A stretch of 6,066 bases of DNA from Firmicutes bacterium CAG:110 (GTDB taxonomy: Bacteria > Bacillota > Clostridia > Oscillospirales > Oscillospiraceae), in NCBI GenBank assembly GCA_000434635.1, contig HF988089.1, positions 1 through 6,066 on the forward strand, read 5' to 3'. Shown piece by piece: positions 1 through 6,039 of the stretch. The notes beneath the pieces were generated by a model. That model was not told the origin of the DNA. It worked only from the letters and a program-made list of their open reading frames with translations, and did no database searches. How positions within the stretch are numbered: position 1 is the first letter of the stretch; every line of letters starts with the position of its first letter. The position numbers and the translations under genes were made by a program.

Positions 1-181
1 TTGGCTGCGGGGAGGGGAGAGGGTGGATGCAGCCGCTCAAATGTGCATTTCGGGGGACTCGCGACCGGTGGAACTGGGCGGTGATTTGTCCTTTTGAGGG
101 CGGTCACGGTCTGCTTTCTGAATTTTTGCGGCCTCTTAGGTAAAAAATTTCATTTTTCGACCCAGAGACCGTTTTCTACAC
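1..181. other. Upstream intergenic region, no gene recognised
   Basis: I see no convincing gene here. All three forward frames reach stops (82-84, 95-97 and 141-143), and their short translations (Gly/Arg/Trp-rich or otherwise) resemble no family I recognise. The frame ending at 141-143 is open from the window edge, so the tail of an upstream gene cannot be excluded. On the reverse strand only trivial ORFs occur. The region turns AT-rich from about 141 towards the promoter. CGGTCT at 107-112 and AGACCG at 166-171 are complementary, with a short T-rich run after the second arm, but the 53-nt separation makes this a poor terminator candidate. Confidence 0.5.
139..162. repeat. AT-rich inverted repeat upstream of the promoter
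   Basis: AAAAAT (143-148) and ATTTTT (152-157) form a perfect 6-bp inverted repeat around a TTC loop. It is flanked by GGT (139-141) and ACC (160-162), which could extend the stem past a small internal loop. It ends 20 bp before the -35 box, so it could be an operator, an UP-like AT tract, or part of a weak terminator for an upstream gene. Only the symmetry is seen; the function is a guess. Confidence 0.3.
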
Positions 182-210
182 TTGCTTTGTTTGCATTTTT
201 AGGGTAGAAT
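182..210 (+). promoter_or_regulatory. Predicted sigma-A-type promoter of the opp operon
   Basis: A -35 box TTGCTT (182-187; consensus TTGACA) is separated by exactly 17 bp from a -10 box TAGAAT (205-210; consensus TATAAT). The spacer is T-rich. Transcription would start near A216/A217, giving a leader of about 77 nt before oppB. No similar promoter is evident at the tight gene junctions downstream, so this probably drives the whole operon. Confidence 0.6.
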
Positions 211-227
211 ATATGAATACGTCAGGC

Positions 228-274
228 GGCAGCCCGGCACGGGGGGATTCCGTTTCCCTGTCTGGATCGCTGCC
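228..274 (+). promoter_or_regulatory. Possible stem-loop in the 5' leader
   Basis: GGCAGC (228-233) is the exact reverse complement of GCTGCC (269-274). Inside, GGGA (244-247) can pair with TCCC (255-258) around a 7-nt loop, and CC (234-235) with GG (264-265). The structure would fill most of the leader and end 7 nt before the ribosome binding site. There is no T-tract after it, so it is not an intrinsic terminator. It matches no riboswitch or T-box that I recognise and may affect mRNA stability or translation. Confidence 0.3.
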
Positions 275-281
275 TTAAGAA

Positions 282-287
282 AGGGAG
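282..287 (+). promoter_or_regulatory. Ribosome binding site of oppB
   Basis: AGGGAG lies 6 nt before the ATG at 294 and supports that start. There is no better-placed alternative start nearby. Confidence 0.7.
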
Positions 288-293
288 TATACC

Positions 294-1322
294 ATGGGAA
301 AATACATCGCTAAACGACTTGGCTACATGGTCGTTGTTGCACTGATTCTCTCACTTCTGATGTTCCTTGTGTACACCATGATCCCCTACGACCGCGCGGT
401 GGTAGAAGTGGATTCCTACAAGGCCAGTCTGAAGAACAACCCCAACGCAGGCGAGCTCTACGAGAAGAAGCTGGCAGAGAAGCGCCATGAGTTGGGTACG
501 GATCAGAATGTGTTCATTCGTTATCTTGGCTGGGTGGGCGTTGCTCCCATCAACGGCAAGTATCAGGGCATCCTGCAGGGAGACTTCGGCTGGAGCTATA
601 AGTATTCCCGCCCTGCGTATGACGTTCTGAAAGCGCCGATGAAGAACACCATCTTTATCAATATATTTGCCACTATTCTTGGCCTTGGCATAACCATTCC
701 CCTTGGTATCTTCTGCGCTGTCCATCGGGGCAGCAAGCGGGACACGGCGGTGCAGGTGGGTACGATTGTCGGTTACTCGATACCTGTATTCATCACGTCC
801 ATCGTGTTTATCTGGCTGTTCGCCATTATTCTCGGCTGGTTCCCGGTGTCGGGCATGAAAACGCCCGGTTCCGATTACACCGGCATGAAGAAATTTCTGG
901 ACGAGCTGTATTACATGGCCCTGCCGCTGATCGTCATGACCTTCACGTCTCTGGGCGGCATGACCCGTTATGTCCGCGCGTCCATGAGTGAGGCGCTGAG
1001 CCTCGACTGCATCCGTACCGCGAGAGCCAAGGGCCTGAAGGAAAAGACCGTCATTTATTCTCACGCTTTCCGGAACGCTCTGATCCCCATTATTACGCTG
1101 GTCATCGGCTGGTTCATCGGCATTTTCTCCGGCTCCGTGGTCGTGGAAAATATCTTCGGCCTGAACGGCGTGGGCAAGCTCTACATTGCCTCCCTGAACG
1201 ACAAGGACTTCGAGGTCGTGCTGCTGCTGCAGATGTTCTATGTTATCATTTCCCTGTTGGGCAATCTGGTAATTGATATTGCCTACGGCATCGCTGACCC
1301 CCGTGTCCGGGTCAACAAGTAA
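294..1322 (+). CDS. oppB: Oligopeptide/dipeptide ABC transporter permease, OppB/DppB type
   Basis: One of the two integral membrane subunits that form the translocation path of an Opp/Dpp-type peptide importer in the cytoplasmic membrane. The 342-residue protein is of normal family length. Membrane segments appear at about residues 10-30, 118-143, 152-180, 206-224, 262-283 and 308-332, with a long extracellular loop between TM1 and TM2. That loop ends in the family hallmark GDFGWS (96-101). The EAA coupling loop, which docks on the ATPase, lies at about 233-265 and includes ARAKGL (243-248). The C-terminal DPRVR (335-339) matches the usual OppB ending. It is the first gene after the promoter, and oppC follows after 14 nt. 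I see no truncation or missing motif. The family is clear; the transported substrate (oligopeptide, dipeptide or other) cannot be told from this subunit. Confidence 0.93.
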   Translation: MGKYIAKRLGYMVVVALILSLLMFLVYTMIPYDRAVVEVDSYKASLKNNPNAGELYEKKLAEKRHELGTDQNVFIRYLGWVGVAPINGKYQGILQGDFGWSYKYSRPAYDVLKAPMKNTIFINIFATILGLGITIPLGIFCAVHRGSKRDTAVQVGTIVGYSIPVFITSIVFIWLFAIILGWFPVSGMKTPGSDYTGMKKFLDELYYMALPLIVMTFTSLGGMTRYVRASMSEALSLDCIRTARAKGLKEKTVIYSHAFRNALIPIITLVIGWFIGIFSGSVVVENIFGLNGVGKLYIASLNDKDFEVVLLLQMFYVIISLLGNLVIDIAYGIADPRVRVNK

Positions 1323-1328
1323 AGGAGG
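1321..1328 (+). promoter_or_regulatory. Strong ribosome binding site of oppC
   Basis: AAAGGAGG overlaps the oppB stop codon and stands 8 nt before the ATG at 1337. This is a near-perfect Shine-Dalgarno sequence, and it fixes the oppC start. Confidence 0.8.
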
Positions 1329-1336
1329 AAGGAACA

Positions 1337-3280
1337 ATGAGCAAACAGAATACTTCCTCCAAGGGCTTTGCCCCATGGCGCTGGCTGAAGCGGATGTTTT
1401 TTGGCGCTTCCAAGGAGTACACCCTTGCGGACGAGCGCTATGACAGTCCCGGAAAGCTGGCGGTCAAGCGTTTCTTCCGGAATCCGCTGGCGGTCATTGC
1501 GCTGGTGATCCTCGTCGGCATGTTCCTGTTCGTGTTTATCGGACCCATCTTTGCGCCTGTTGACCTGACGGAGACCGGCAGTGAGATGCTCCACGTGAAC
1601 GTCAGACCCACCATGAGCCTGATGAAGCTGCCCAACGATATGAAGGACGGCGCGGTGGACATTTCCTCCCGCGGAACCTTCACCATCGGTGTCAGCACCG
1701 ACGGCAACATGTATACTTGGGGCTACTACACCCACACCAAGGACCCCAAGCTGAACCCCCTGAACATCCCGGACGAAGTGAAGAATGCCAAGATCGTCCA
1801 CGCGGCAGCAGGTACTGACCACGCCGTCGCCATTTCTGAGGACGGCCATGTCTACGCGTGGGGCGCTTACGACAACGGCCAGTACGGTTGGGACGGCTCC
1901 ATGATCGCCTCCGCCCGGAAGCAGCCCGAGGAGCTGATGGGCGACAACACCATCGACGCTTCTCAGGTTCGCCAGCTGGTCGCGGGCAATCAGGTCACAG
2001 CTATCCTCATGGAGGACGGCACCATCTACGCATGGGGCAACGACGGCCTGAACGCCACGAACCTTTCCTCCGTCATCAAGCACGGCAAGAAGGAGAGCAA
2101 GCTGGTGAAGCTGGCCTTCACCAACGACGGCCTGTACGGCATCGACGAGGACGGCAACTTCGTCCCCGGCAAGAGCTCCAAGTTCAACACCATCACCATT
2201 CAGGATGAGAACGGCCAGAATAAGGTCGTTGACATCTTTGAGTATATCGGCGACCGGAAGATCGTGGACATTGCGGCCACCGGCGGCGCCATTGCCCTTG
2301 TCACCGACGACGGCGAGCTGATCGTTGCCGGTATGAAGGAAGCTACCCCTGTGATTCCCGAGGGCGACACCATCAAGCACGTGTCCGGCGGCACCCGGCA
2401 CTTTACCCTTGTCACCGAGAAGGGCAGAGTGTACGCATGGGGTCAGAACTTCCGGAAGCAGTGTGAGGTTCCCGCGGATCTGCAGGAAGCGGGCGCGGTG
2501 GACACCGTGTTCTCCAGCGGCTTCCAGAATTACGCCTTCAAAGACGGCAAGTTCGTCGAGGCGTGGGGTCTGAAGGGTTATGTCTTCGGCACCGACGATA
2601 TGGGTCGTGACGTGTTCAACCGGCTCATGAACGGCGGCAAGATGACCATGACCATCGGCGCGGTCGCCGTTATTGTCTCCACCATCATCGGCATCATCGT
2701 GGGTTGTATCTCCGGCTACTTCGGCGGCTGGGTGGACATCCTGCTGATGCGTATCACCGAGATCGTGGGCGCAATTCCGTTCCTGCCTTTCGCGCTGGTT
2801 CTGTCCGCTATTCTGCAATCCTCCGACCTGCATGAAAATACCCGAATCTTCATCATCATGCTGATTCTGGGTCTGCTCAGCTGGACGGGACTTGCCAAGC
2901 TGATCCGTGGTCAGATTCTGGCCGAGCGGGAAAAGGAATTCGTTACCGCCGCCCGCTCCATGGGCGTCAAGGAGGGCAGGATCGCCTTCAAGCACATTCT
3001 GCCCAACGTGATCTCCGTCATTCTGGTCTCCGTGACGCTGGACTTTGCCGGCTGTATGCTGACCGAATCCAGCCTGTCCTATCTGGGCTTTGGCGTCCAG
3101 CTGCCCCGCCCGACTTGGGGCAACATGCTTGACGGCTCCCGGAACGCGCTGGTCATTCAGTCCTACTGGTGGCGCTGGGTATTCCCCGCACTGTTCCTTT
3201 CCATCGTCGTCATCTGCATCAACATCATCGGCGATACCCTGCGGGAAGTGCTCGATCCCAAATCGGAGGTGGATAAATAA
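1337..3280 (+). CDS. oppC: OppC/DppC-type permease with an inserted RCC1-like beta-propeller domain
   Basis: Second membrane subunit of the importer, but 647 residues long where the family is usually about 280-350. Residues 37-72 are a typical OppC N-terminus (SPGKLAVKRFFRNPLAV, then TM1 at about 50-72, ending in APVD). The canonical segment FGTDDMGRDVFNRL (417-430) and TM2 (about 435-462) normally follow soon after. Here they are separated by seven RCC1-like repeat units at about 97-411. The rest is an ordinary permease: TM3 about 468-494, TM4 501-521, an EAA loop at about 534-560 with AARSMGVKEG, TM5 556-580, TM6 610-633, and the usual ending GDTLREVLDP (632-641). With a cytoplasmic N-terminus, the insert faces outside. 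The reading frame is continuous and both permease halves are complete, so this is a domain insertion and not a fusion of fragments. The permease call is firm, the propeller call strong, and the insert's role unknown. Confidence 0.92.
   Translation: MSKQNTSSKGFAPWRWLKRMFFGASKEYTLADERYDSPGKLAVKRFFRNPLAVIALVILVGMFLFVFIGPIFAPVDLTETGSEMLHVNVRPTMSLMKLPNDMKDGAVDISSRGTFTIGVSTDGNMYTWGYYTHTKDPKLNPLNIPDEVKNAKIVHAAAGTDHAVAISEDGHVYAWGAYDNGQYGWDGSMIASARKQPEELMGDNTIDASQVRQLVAGNQVTAILMEDGTIYAWGNDGLNATNLSSVIKHGKKESKLVKLAFTNDGLYGIDEDGNFVPGKSSKFNTITIQDENGQNKVVDIFEYIGDRKIVDIAATGGAIALVTDDGELIVAGMKEATPVIPEGDTIKHVSGGTRHFTLVTEKGRVYAWGQNFRKQCEVPADLQEAGAVDTVFSSGFQNYAFKDGKFVEAWGLKGYVFGTDDMGRDVFNRLMNGGKMTMTIGAVAVIVSTIIGIIVGCISGYFGGWVDILLMRITEIVGAIPFLPFALVLSAILQSSDLHENTRIFIIMLILGLLSWTGLAKLIRGQILAEREKEFVTAARSMGVKEGRIAFKHILPNVISVILVSVTLDFAGCMLTESSLSYLGFGVQLPRPTWGNMLDGSRNALVIQSYWWRWVFPALFLSIVVICINIIGDTLREVLDPKSEVDK
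1625..2569 (+). other. Domain: seven RCC1-like repeats inserted in OppC
   Basis: Codons for OppC residues about 97-411. Each unit follows the RCC1 pattern: a Pro/Asp-rich start, a valine/isoleucine strand, a Gly, a strand ending in an acidic residue plus Gly (DG, EDG, EKG), then an aromatic/Trp-Gly ending. The unit ends are YTWG (126-129), YAWG (173-176), YAWG (231-234), FVPG (275-278), IVAG (329-332), YAWG (366-369) and EAWG (408-411), spaced 37-58 residues apart. Units 4 and 5 are the most degenerate. Seven units is the number in the closed RCC1 propeller. In a closed propeller the two ends lie side by side, which suits insertion into a membrane-protein loop. RCC1 folds commonly act as protein-binding platforms; any such role here is inference. 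Confidence 0.85.
3265..3269 (+). promoter_or_regulatory. Ribosome binding site of oppD, inside oppC
   Basis: GGAGG lies within the last codons of oppC, 10 nt before the ATG at 3280. A later in-frame ATG at 3289 would be 19 nt away, so the first ATG is preferred. Confidence 0.65.
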
Positions 3281-4308
3281 TGGCAGACATGAATAAGCCT
3301 CTGCTGGAGGTCAAGAACCTCAAGACCTTTTTCAAAACCCGAAACGGCATTGTCAAGGCTGTAAACGATGTTTCCTATTCCATTTACCCCGGTAAGACTC
3401 TGGGTATCGTGGGTGAGTCCGGTTCCGGCAAGTCCGTCTCCGCTATGAGCGTGCTGCGGCTGCTGGATGCCAACGGCTATATCGCCGGCGGCACCGTCAC
3501 CTTTGACGGACAGGATCTCTCCAAGGTCACCACCGAGCAGATGTACCACATCCGGGGCAACCGAATTTCCGTTATTTTTCAGGAACCCATGACCAGCCTG
3601 AACCCGGTGTTCAGCGTGAAGAAGCAGCTGTCCGAGCCGTTCATCATCCATCAGGGCATGAGCAAGAAGGAAGCCGCCGCCAAGTGCATCGAGATGCTGA
3701 AAGCGGTGCAGATCCCTAACCCTGAGGCAGTTGCCAAGCAGTATCCCCACCAGCTGTCCGGCGGTATGCGGCAGCGTGTCATGATCGCCATGGCCCTTGC
3801 CTGTAAGCCCGACATTCTGATTGCCGACGAGCCGACCACCGCTCTGGACGTGACCATTCAGGCGCAGATTCTGCGGCTGATGAACGATCTGCAGAAGGAA
3901 AACGGCACCGCCATCATGTTCATCACCCACGATTTGGGCGTTATCAATGAAATGGCGGACGACGTGGTGGTCATGTACTGCGGTCAGGTGGTGGAGCAGG
4001 CGCCCGCGCGGGTGATCTTCACCAACTGTGAAAAGTCCCACCCCTACACGGAGGGACTGATGTACTCCATCCCCCGGCTGAACGATGACCGGAAGAAGCT
4101 GGACCCCATCCCCGGCGCCGTGCCCCATCCGCTGGACCTGCCCAAGGGCTGCAAGTTCGCGCCCCGGTGCAAATATTGCACCCAGAAGTGCATCGACGCG
4201 GAGCCTGAGCTGAAGCAGGTGGCAGAGGGACAGTACGTCCGCTGCTTCTACCCCGAAAAAGAAGAAAGGAGAAGTGCTGAACATGGAAAAATTGTTGTCC
4301 ATTACTAA
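3280..4308 (+). CDS. oppD: Oligopeptide/dipeptide ABC transporter ATP-binding protein, OppD/DppD type
   Basis: Cytosolic ATPase that hydrolyses ATP and drives the OppB-OppC channel, paired with OppF. The 342 residues match the usual length. All catalytic elements are present: Walker A GESGSGKS (45-52), Q-loop glutamine Q101 in FQEPMTSLNP, ABC signature LSGGMRQR (159-166), Walker B ILIADEPT (179-186), D-loop TALD (187-190) and switch histidine H217. The C-terminal oligopeptide/dipeptide domain carries C291, C297, C304 and C322 in the usual GCxFxPRC...C...C spacing, plus C300. In some DppD proteins such cysteines bind a [4Fe-4S] cluster. The start codon overlaps the oppC stop (TAATG), so translation is probably coupled. 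The last nine codons (GKIVVHY region) overlap the start of oppF in another frame. Confidence 0.94.
   Translation: MADMNKPLLEVKNLKTFFKTRNGIVKAVNDVSYSIYPGKTLGIVGESGSGKSVSAMSVLRLLDANGYIAGGTVTFDGQDLSKVTTEQMYHIRGNRISVIFQEPMTSLNPVFSVKKQLSEPFIIHQGMSKKEAAAKCIEMLKAVQIPNPEAVAKQYPHQLSGGMRQRVMIAMALACKPDILIADEPTTALDVTIQAQILRLMNDLQKENGTAIMFITHDLGVINEMADDVVVMYCGQVVEQAPARVIFTNCEKSHPYTEGLMYSIPRLNDDRKKLDPIPGAVPHPLDLPKGCKFAPRCKYCTQKCIDAEPELKQVAEGQYVRCFYPEKEERRSAEHGKIVVHY
4266..4272 (+). promoter_or_regulatory. Ribosome binding site that decides the oppF start
   Basis: AAGGAGA lies inside the 3' end of oppD, 10 nt before the ATG at 4283. An in-frame GTG at 4274 would leave only one base after this motif, too close for initiation. 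The ATG start also gives the usual family N-terminus MEKLLSITNLKKYF. Confidence 0.65.
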
Positions 4309-5869
4309 TCTGAAAAAGTATTTCCCTGTCGCCAAGTCTTCTTTCTTCGCCAAGCAGATGTATGTCCGGGCAAATGAGGACATCACCCTTGACATCTACA
4401 AGGGCGAGACGCTGGGTCTTGTCGGCGAGTCCGGCTGCGGCAAGTCTACTCTGGGCCGTGTGCTCCTGCAGCTGTACGAACAGACTGCCGGCAGCACGAT
4501 GTACTACGGACGGACGCTGGATACCGTCGCGCCGGAGTATGTGCTGGACACCCTGAAAAATGCCGAAAAGTACGTGTCGAATTACCACAAGGCCGTTGCC
4601 CATGCTGAGGAAATGGCCAAGAAGTGCGACGCGCTGGGCGACAAGGCGACTTTCTTTGACATTCAGGATAAGAATCTGGCTGCCTGCGACGCCAAGACCG
4701 CACTTGATTACGCTGCCAAGATTCTGGGCGGCTTCATGGTGAAGGATACTGCCAAGGGTGCGGGACTGCTGCTGAACCGGTATCGCCATGCTTTCCGCGC
4801 TGCCGCTCTGCAGAGCCAGATCGACGAGCATCATATGGAGATCGAAATGCTGGAGGGCGTCGCCGAGGACGAGCCCAAGAAGGCCGCCTCCTGCGAGAAG
4901 AAGATCAAGAGCCATCAGGCAAAGATCAACGAGCTGGAAAATCTCCACAAGGCCGCCGTAGCCGCCACCGAGGAAGCGGAGAAGGTGCTTGCCGCCGAGC
5001 GCGCCAAGTATGCCGACGACCCGGAGTTCCAGAAGTACGAGGCCATGCTGGATGACGGCGTAGACCTGAAGCGCCTGAAGTACAAGGAAATGCGTCTCCT
5101 GCGGAAGGATCTGCAGATCATCTTCCAGGACCCCTATTCCTCCCTGAACCCCCGGATGACCGTGGGTCAGATCATCGAGGAAGGTCTGATCACCCACAAG
5201 TTCTTCAAACGCGGCTCCAAGCGGATGAAGCCCTACGTGTTCGAGACGATGAACAAGTGCGGCCTGCAGAACTATATGTACAACCGCTATCCCCACCAGT
5301 TCTCCGGCGGTCAGCGGCAGCGTATCTGCATCGCCCGTTCTCTTGCCGTGAAGCCCAAGTTCGTGGTGTGTGACGAGTGCGTGTCCGCTCTGGACGTGTC
5401 CATTCAGTCCCAGATTATCAACCTGCTGCAGGAGCTGAAGGAGAAGGACGGCCTGACCTATCTGTTCATTTCCCATAACCTGTCCGTTGTCCGTTACATT
5501 TCCGACCGGATCGGCGTTATGTATCTGGGCAATATGGTGGAGATCGCCGCGACCGACGAGCTGTTCGCCGACCCCCGGCATCCCTACACCGTGGCGCTGC
5601 TGTCCTCCATCCCCACGACGGACCCCGACAGCCTGACCAAGGAGCGGATCATTCTGGAGGGCAACATCCCCAGCCCCATCAAGCCCCCGTCCGGCTGTAA
5701 GTTCCACACCCGGTGCTACATGGCCTGCGACAAGTGCAAGCGTGTGCCGCCGGAGCTGAAGGAAGTGAAACCCGGCCACTTTGTGGCGTGTCACTTCGCC
5801 GACCAGCAGAAGATCGATGAGAACGGCAATTATCTGTTCGACATCAAGACCATCACCAACCAGAGATAA
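4283..5869 (+). CDS. oppF: OppF/DppF-type ABC transporter ATP-binding protein with a large helical insertion
   Basis: Second ATPase of the importer, expected to pair with OppD. It is 528 residues from the ATG, against roughly 320-340 usually. The core is complete: Walker A GESGCGKS (48-55), Q-loop Q282 in IFQDPYSSLNPR, signature FSGGQRQR (340-347), Walker B with D364 and catalytic E365, D-loop SALD (368-371), switch H398 in ISHNLS. Between the strand ending YGRTLD (about 76-81) and KEMRLLRKDLQ (268-278), a stretch of only a few residues in ordinary family members, lie about 180 extra residues rich in Ala, Lys and Glu. The C-terminal domain has C472, C478, C485 and C503 in the family spacing plus C482. 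Walker B reads DECVSALD instead of the commoner DEPVSALD. The gene overlaps oppD by 26 nt. The ATPase call is firm; the insert's role is unknown. An upstream GTG at 4274 would add three residues. Confidence 0.93.
   Translation: MEKLLSITNLKKYFPVAKSSFFAKQMYVRANEDITLDIYKGETLGLVGESGCGKSTLGRVLLQLYEQTAGSTMYYGRTLDTVAPEYVLDTLKNAEKYVSNYHKAVAHAEEMAKKCDALGDKATFFDIQDKNLAACDAKTALDYAAKILGGFMVKDTAKGAGLLLNRYRHAFRAAALQSQIDEHHMEIEMLEGVAEDEPKKAASCEKKIKSHQAKINELENLHKAAVAATEEAEKVLAAERAKYADDPEFQKYEAMLDDGVDLKRLKYKEMRLLRKDLQIIFQDPYSSLNPRMTVGQIIEEGLITHKFFKRGSKRMKPYVFETMNKCGLQNYMYNRYPHQFSGGQRQRICIARSLAVKPKFVVCDECVSALDVSIQSQIINLLQELKEKDGLTYLFISHNLSVVRYISDRIGVMYLGNMVEIAATDELFADPRHPYTVALLSSIPTTDPDSLTKERIILEGNIPSPIKPPSGCKFHTRCYMACDKCKRVPPELKEVKPGHFVACHFADQQKIDENGNYLFDIKTITNQR
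4526..5068 (+). other. Domain: helical, charged insertion in OppF between Walker A and Q-loop
   Basis: Codons for OppF residues about 82-262 (ATG numbering). The first part (about 85-165) is mixed, with VLDTLKNAEKYVSNYHKAVAHAEE-like helical stretches and small hydrophobic helices. The second part (about 175-245) is dense in Glu, Lys, Ala and Gln with heptad-like spacing (for example KINELENLHKAAVAATEEAE), suggesting a coiled-coil hairpin. I recognise no named domain. There is no predicted membrane segment, so it should project into the cytosol from the nucleotide-binding domain. Base composition resembles the flanking gene, so it is not obviously a recent import. Confidence 0.75.
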
Positions 5870-6039
5870 TGCTGAAAAAGAAAAACCTTGACCCGGAAAA
5901 GGAAGCGGAGCTGCAAAAGGAACCCAAGGAGAAGGGCGATGTGCCGGCTATGCTGCTGGCGGCGTTTCTAAACCTGTTCCTTCCCGCCGTCATTGCCCTG
6001 CTGATTTTCGCGGGACTGATCTGGCTGGTATTCCGGTAA
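5869..6039 (+). CDS. Small single-pass membrane protein of unknown function, coupled to oppF
   Basis: The frame starts at an ATG that overlaps the oppF stop (TAATG) and encodes 56 residues ending in TAA. The first 25 residues are strongly charged (MLKKKNLDPEKEAELQKEPK). Residues about 27-54 are one hydrophobic helix (AMLLAAFLNLFLPAVIALLI and onward), and the protein ends WLVFR. The Lys-rich N-terminus predicts an N-in, C-out orientation with almost nothing outside, resembling a tail-anchored small protein. No clear Shine-Dalgarno sequence precedes it, so expression probably depends on re-initiation after oppF. Codon use matches the upstream genes, which supports it being real. I recognise no family. 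It may assist assembly or stability of the transporter, or be a general small membrane protein; both are inference. Confidence 0.7.
   Translation: MLKKKNLDPEKEAELQKEPKEKGDVPAMLLAAFLNLFLPAVIALLIFAGLIWLVFR

Noticed and set aside
27..143. Short plus-strand frame from ATG at 27 to TAA at 141-143
   Set aside because: Composition (Arg, Trp, Cys, Gly) and codon use differ from the operon genes and no family is recognised. It has a purine-rich stretch upstream but no other support; the tail of an upstream gene remains possible.
107..177. Possible intrinsic terminator (CGGTCT...AGACCG then TTTTCT)
   Set aside because: The arms are only 6 bp and 53 nt apart, and the T-run is short and broken.
351..1376. 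Open frame on the minus strand opposite oppB (341 codons)
   Set aside because: His/Asp/Gln-rich shadow of a clear permease gene.
1858..2208. Plus-strand 116-codon frame inside the propeller region of oppC
   Set aside because: Arg/His/Gly/Gln-rich shadow in another frame; oppC is continuous in its own frame.
1283..2995. Long open frame on the minus strand opposite oppC (570 codons)
   Set aside because: It lies wholly over a plus-strand gene with clear family motifs. Its product is His/Asp/Gly/Val-rich without any recognisable domain, the usual result of C/G-biased third positions on the other strand.
1337..3280. Idea that oppC is an artefactual fusion of a permease with a separate RCC1 gene
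   Set aside because: Both halves of the permease flank the propeller in one uninterrupted frame, with the N-terminal TM1 part and the GTDxxGRD-to-C-terminus part each present exactly once.
3163..4395. Open frame on the minus strand opposite oppD (410 codons)
   Set aside because: Spans three plus-strand genes and their junctions and has no recognisable protein features.
4019..5794. Long open frame on the minus strand opposite oppF (591 codons)
   Set aside because: Same cause as above; low-complexity Leu/His/Gly-rich translation, no ribosome binding site or domain, and the opposite strand encodes a full ATPase.
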